Below, in pieces: positions 62,001 through 64,000 of a DNA stretch of 64,000 nt (positions within the stretch are counted from its first letter, which is position 1; each line of letters opens with the position of its first letter). The position numbers and the translations under genes were made by a program. Under the pieces are notes generated by a model. It was not told the DNA's origin, did no database searches, and saw nothing but the letters and a program-made list of their open reading frames with translations. Source of the DNA: Labia minor (taxonomy: Eukaryota > Arthropoda > Insecta > Dermaptera > Spongiphoridae); assembly GCA_963082975.1 (NCBI GenBank), contig OY720344.1, positions 82,758,053-82,822,052 of the forward strand. The letters are read 5' to 3'.

Positions 62001-62602
62001 ATGCAGATATTCACGAAACTTATATGTAAATAATTAGATTAAAACCTAGTTATCAAATTTTAATTTGTAAGAAATATTTAACAAATGTATATATATATAT
62101 ATATTATTTAAGATTAACAAAAACAAATTGTGGGTGTATTACGTCATAATATTCAAGGACAAACAAAGATTATGAAAATATTTTATTTGGATTATATCTA
62201 GGATTGAATATAAGTATAAAAAATTAAATTTTAAATAAAATACATTTTTATTATATATTTTTAAGAGATTATAGATTTTATATTTATTTTAAAAAAGATT
62301 AGAGATATCAAATGCATATTCATTATTTAAATTAAAACAAATTTTCAATAAAACAATCACATCCTAGAATATATATACTTTAATTTAATGTTTTTTTTTA
62401 ATAATAGACAAGTAAATTAAATTTATAATTTATATATACCTTCCGAGTTGAGTGGTAAATCAAGAATATGTCCTAAAATAGGAAAAGTTGGTTCACTAGA
62501 AAATTTACGATATATAAATTTATTCCATTCTAAATAAATAAAACTAAATAATAGAAAACTAATAAATAGAACAAGTAAGAGGAGCGAGAGCAAAGCAATC
62601 AT
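52666..62602 (-). CDS. CYP4-family cytochrome P450, 10 exons, 505 aa
   Basis: Microsomal monooxygenase; CYP4 enzymes usually hydroxylate fatty-acid or hydrocarbon chains, or xenobiotics. Exons in coding order: 62440-62602, 61553-61662, 60949-61039, 60677-60862, 56827-56896, 55527-55653, 54463-54720, 53558-53729, 52901-53080, 52666-52826. All junctions are GT-AG, in phase, with one open frame. The N-terminus MIALLSLLLLVLFISFLLF is an ER anchor. WLGKGLLTSTGEHWHRHRKL (C-helix), EETDTFVFEGHDTT (I-helix; E312 is the usual covalent-haem Glu), E370-S-L-R373, and FSAGPRNCIG with C451 are all present. Length and motifs indicate a functional gene. Intron 4 (56897-60676) holds a piggyBac relic and the E repeat; the next intron holds an A copy. 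Subfamily not assignable. Confidence 0.93.
53281..53500. other. Less AT-rich segment in CYP4 intron 8
   Basis: A block of balanced composition (GTGAGGAAAGGGGTAAGGTC onward) inside an otherwise A+T intron, without frame or repeat match in the window. Probably an unrecognised transposon fragment. Confidence 0.35.
55762..55960. repeat. CYP4 intron segment duplicated at 24970-25168
   Basis: In reverse this matches the interior of the chimeric A10 element (for example GCGAAAATTTTTCGCAAAGA there, with small differences here). It lies directly outside the truncated hairpin end of copy A14. The match ends at ATAAAATTATTA. Confidence 0.75.
55961..56532 (-). repeat. Repeat family A copy (A14) in CYP4 intron 5, hairpin lost
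   Basis: Reverse-oriented. The 3' end stops at TGTGTGTATTGCGATCATG without the hairpin. It shares the variant AAAAAATGTATATACTATAT with A10. (GT)n at 56064-56091. The left end is ...GTGGAGACACACCAG. Confidence 0.8.
57120..57510 (+). repeat. Repeat family E with terminal hairpin, in CYP4 intron 4
   Basis: A GC-richer segment (GTGCGCCGGCCAAGTTCCAG), the core AGCGCTATGAAATTTGGTAC, then GTACCGGGACC and the perfect hairpin CCGAGCC-TC-GGCTCGG at 57486-57501, followed by TACTTAAG. No microsatellite here. An unnamed hairpin-ended repeat. Confidence 0.5.
57846..58068. repeat. Scrambled family A pieces (A15)
   Basis: A minus-oriented block (57846-57916, ...GAGCCAAACAC) is followed by a plus-oriented left end (57920-58028, CCACTCGACTATCTCGCAAA) and then a 3' block (ACATCAAAATCTCAACATCG). 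Evidently rearranged or nested copies. Confidence 0.65.
58991..60591 (-). mobile_element. piggyBac-like remnant in CYP4 intron 4
   Basis: TTAA flanks at 58987-58990 and 60592-60595. The ends read CCTTTTCACTGCTA (left, two bases inside) and CCCTTTCACTGCTA (right, read inward). On the minus strand from 60325, MASTSSSTSRKNLSNNEIL, then ESDSEIENEPQTPRTGTRRR and LFQWKDDNF resemble an acidic piggyBac transposase N-terminus; a frame change occurs at a T run. The catalytic domain is absent. A GC-richer block at 59330-59790 does not fit the element and is probably a later insertion. Confidence 0.6.
59330..59790. other. GC-richer insert inside the piggyBac remnant
   Basis: Contains a TATA-like CTCGATAAAAAGGCGG, GTTGTTGTTATTGCTGC and CTGCTGCTGCC runs, and a minus frame of 66 codons with no known domain. 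It looks like a promoter plus leader of another mobile element, possibly an old LTR fossil, but I could not find paired ends. Confidence 0.35.
61191..61406. mobile_element. hAT-type MITE remnant in CYP4 intron 2
   Basis: CAATGATTCTCAACCTATGT at the left; TAGTGATTCTCAACCTTTTT read inward at the right. GTGCCGCGGCAC forms a palindrome near the left end. No matching target duplication, so an older copy. Confidence 0.7.
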
Positions 62603-62668
62603 AATGTTTTTTATGAGAGCGACAGCCTCAGAATGTGATCCGATTGAAAGTTTGTGAATGATATAGAG

Positions 62669-63130
62669 CAGAGGTTCTTAAACTGTGGTCCGCGGACCCC
62701 TGGGGGTCCGCGAAGCCTTTACTGGGGGTCCGCAAAGTCATCGTACAGGTGCACGAGAAAATGATGAATCAGTTAAAACTTTAATTAATATAAAAGAAGC
62801 GATGGCATGGCTTTGTGAGGAAACAGAGATCAAATACCCAAATTCAACGAAATGTGCAAGAAAACTATTGCTACCGTTTCCATCTTCATATTTTGAATTT
62901 TCTTTCTTCAATATTATAATTTCTAATAAAATGTGTTCTACTATATGCAAAAAAATCGTTATTCACCAATCACTGTTAGAAATATCCATCATATATCCTT
63001 GTTCTTATGAGATCGTAAGCCAGAAATTAACTAATAAAATGACGTAAAGTACCTAAAGTTGGGATGGGGTCCGTCAAAAATTTTTTTTTCAAGTGGGGGT
63101 CCGCGGAGTACAAAGGTTTAAGAACCTCTG
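62669..63130. mobile_element. hAT-type element, 462 bp, immediately upstream of CYP4
   Basis: CAGAGGTTCTTAAACTGTGG at the left; CAGAGGTTCTTAAACCTTTG read inward at the right. ATATAGAG is duplicated at 62661-62668 and 63131-63138. On the plus strand the interior reads IKYPNSTKCARKLLLPFPSS, recalling a hAT transposase C-terminal segment, so it is an internal-deletion derivative. Its near edge is 66 bp upstream of the CYP4 ATG. Confidence 0.9.
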
Positions 63131-63174
63131 ATATAGAGTTTAGCAGCCTACTCCTTCCTCCATACTACCTCTGT

Positions 63175-63186
63175 TGCGCATGCGCG
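63175..63186. promoter_or_regulatory. NRF1-like palindromic site upstream of CYP4
   Basis: TGCGCATGCGCG, very close to the NRF1 consensus TGCGCATGCGCA, in a short GC-rich island (63140-63190). Without the hAT insertion it would lie ~110 bp upstream of the CYP4 start codon, a plausible proximal promoter position. Function is inferred. Confidence 0.4.
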
Positions 63187-63190
63187 TATG

Positions 63191-63660
63191 AATTATAAGA
63201 TTTGTATGTATTTAACAAAAGTAAAATATATTATATTTTTATCTATTTATTAATATTCAAAAAATTAAATTTACAAAGCACGTGGAATAGATAAGATAAA
63301 AAAAATATCAAAAAAAAAGAAGATATTGTTAATTAGAAGCTCGAAGGACTTGATTTCGGGATAAAAAATGATTGAAAGGGTTTCTGTGTAAAGAAGAAGG
63401 TGGGGAATTATGGGCATGGACTTTTGAATAAGATATGAATGTTTTTAAAAAATTATCATTTTTGATTTAATAATGAACTTGTCTAATTGACATTTACTAT
63501 GAACATTATAATGTCAATGTCAATGTCAAAACAAATCATTGAGGTAATAGTATCCTCTATAAATGCAATTAACATATATATAAATATATAATATATAACA
63601 TTTCGTTTGTGTTCTTGTTTTTATTTTCAATATTTAAATGTAAATTTTTATGCAATTTTT
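63191..63660. other. AT-rich DNA upstream of CYP4
   Basis: No gene recognised; a short TGTCAA tandem (AATGTCAATGTCAATGTCAA) at 63512-63531. Confidence 0.5.
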
Positions 63661-64000
63661 ACCGACCGACGATAGTAAGGGTGGTATTGTTTTCACACCA
63701 AATTTCACATGTGGAGATTTTTACATATCTCCACGAATCATGCATTTTCTTAACAGAAAAAAGTATCTTTAGCATGATGTCTGTCCGTCCGTAAAGATGT
63801 GTACAGCTTGAACGGCTCAATCAATATGATGAATTGATCAACTTTTGGTGCAAAACCGGAAACTGAAAGTGGTAGTATTAGCGATCGACGATAGGAAGGG
63901 AAGGGTTATTTTCACACCAAATTTCACATGAGGAGATTTTTTACATATCACCATGAATCATTCACTTTGTATTGGTTTTATCCTCGAGAAAAATCATCTT
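63661..64000 (+). repeat. Repeat family B copy (B6), cut by window end
   Basis: From ACCGACCGACGATAGTAAGG to the window end. A ~42-bp deletion removes the GATTTTGATGAAATTTGGTA core between GAACGGCTCAA and TCAATATGATGAATTG. Confidence 0.75.

Noticed and set aside
1-64000. CRISPR array, bacterial operon or prophage
   Set aside because: Repeats are dispersed transposons or microsatellites, genes are spliced, and no Cas or phage genes are seen.

Overview
The window is very AT-rich eukaryotic nuclear DNA. It has spliced genes with short GT/AG introns and a dense, nested load of transposon remnants. The gene content points to an arthropod. There is a complete mitochondrial-type P450 that I read as CYP315A1 (Shadow, an ecdysteroid-pathway Halloween gene), a complete CYP4-family microsomal P450, and a divergent ionotropic-receptor-like gene. 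I cannot place it below phylum: an AT-rich crustacean, chelicerate or insect all remain possible.

Layout. 1-15.4 kb is intergenic DNA with several copies of two repeat families (A and B), a hAT MITE, LINE debris and unexplained less AT-rich patches. 15481-18626 (+) is the seven-exon CYP315A1, 498 codons, open throughout. 19.7-34 kb is again intergenic: more A copies, several LINE 3' ends, and small hairpin-ended repeats. 34.5-37.8 kb holds four hAT-type MITEs, three of them with perfect 8-bp target duplications. 38067-42526 is a young LTR retrotransposon in minus orientation, inserted into an A copy. 43071-43611 is a hAT transposase tail, followed by the ionotropic-receptor-like gene on the minus strand (43763-45461, two frame breaks). 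48.5-51.8 kb is a stack of nested insertions (LINE, hAT, C element, B element, Transib-like element, mariner). 52666-62602 (-) is the ten-exon CYP4 gene, 505 codons plus stop, with an A copy and a piggyBac remnant in intron 4. A hAT element sits 66 bp upstream of its start codon.

The most interesting observations concern mobile DNA. (1) A 1027-bp element at 50346-51372 has 38-bp inverted ends starting CACAGTG, identical to the RAG recombination-signal heptamer, and is flanked by the 5-bp duplication CGACG; these are the hallmarks of Transib. (2) Three otherwise different repeat families (A, B, C) share one plan: sub-terminal inverted repeats, a central GT or GTCY microsatellite, an AAATTTGGTA-type core and a 3' hairpin. 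That is the architecture of helentron-associated (DINE-1-like) rolling-circle elements. (3) One A copy (24380-25376) appears to carry about 200 bp of CYP4 intron beyond a lost terminator hairpin, as read-through capture would predict.

The two P450s probably do not work together. CYP315A1 would act in mitochondria in ecdysteroid synthesis; the CYP4 would act at the ER on fatty-acid-like or foreign substrates. They lie 34 kb apart, pointing toward each other, with separate promoters. I see no tRNA, rRNA, CRISPR or operon-like structure.
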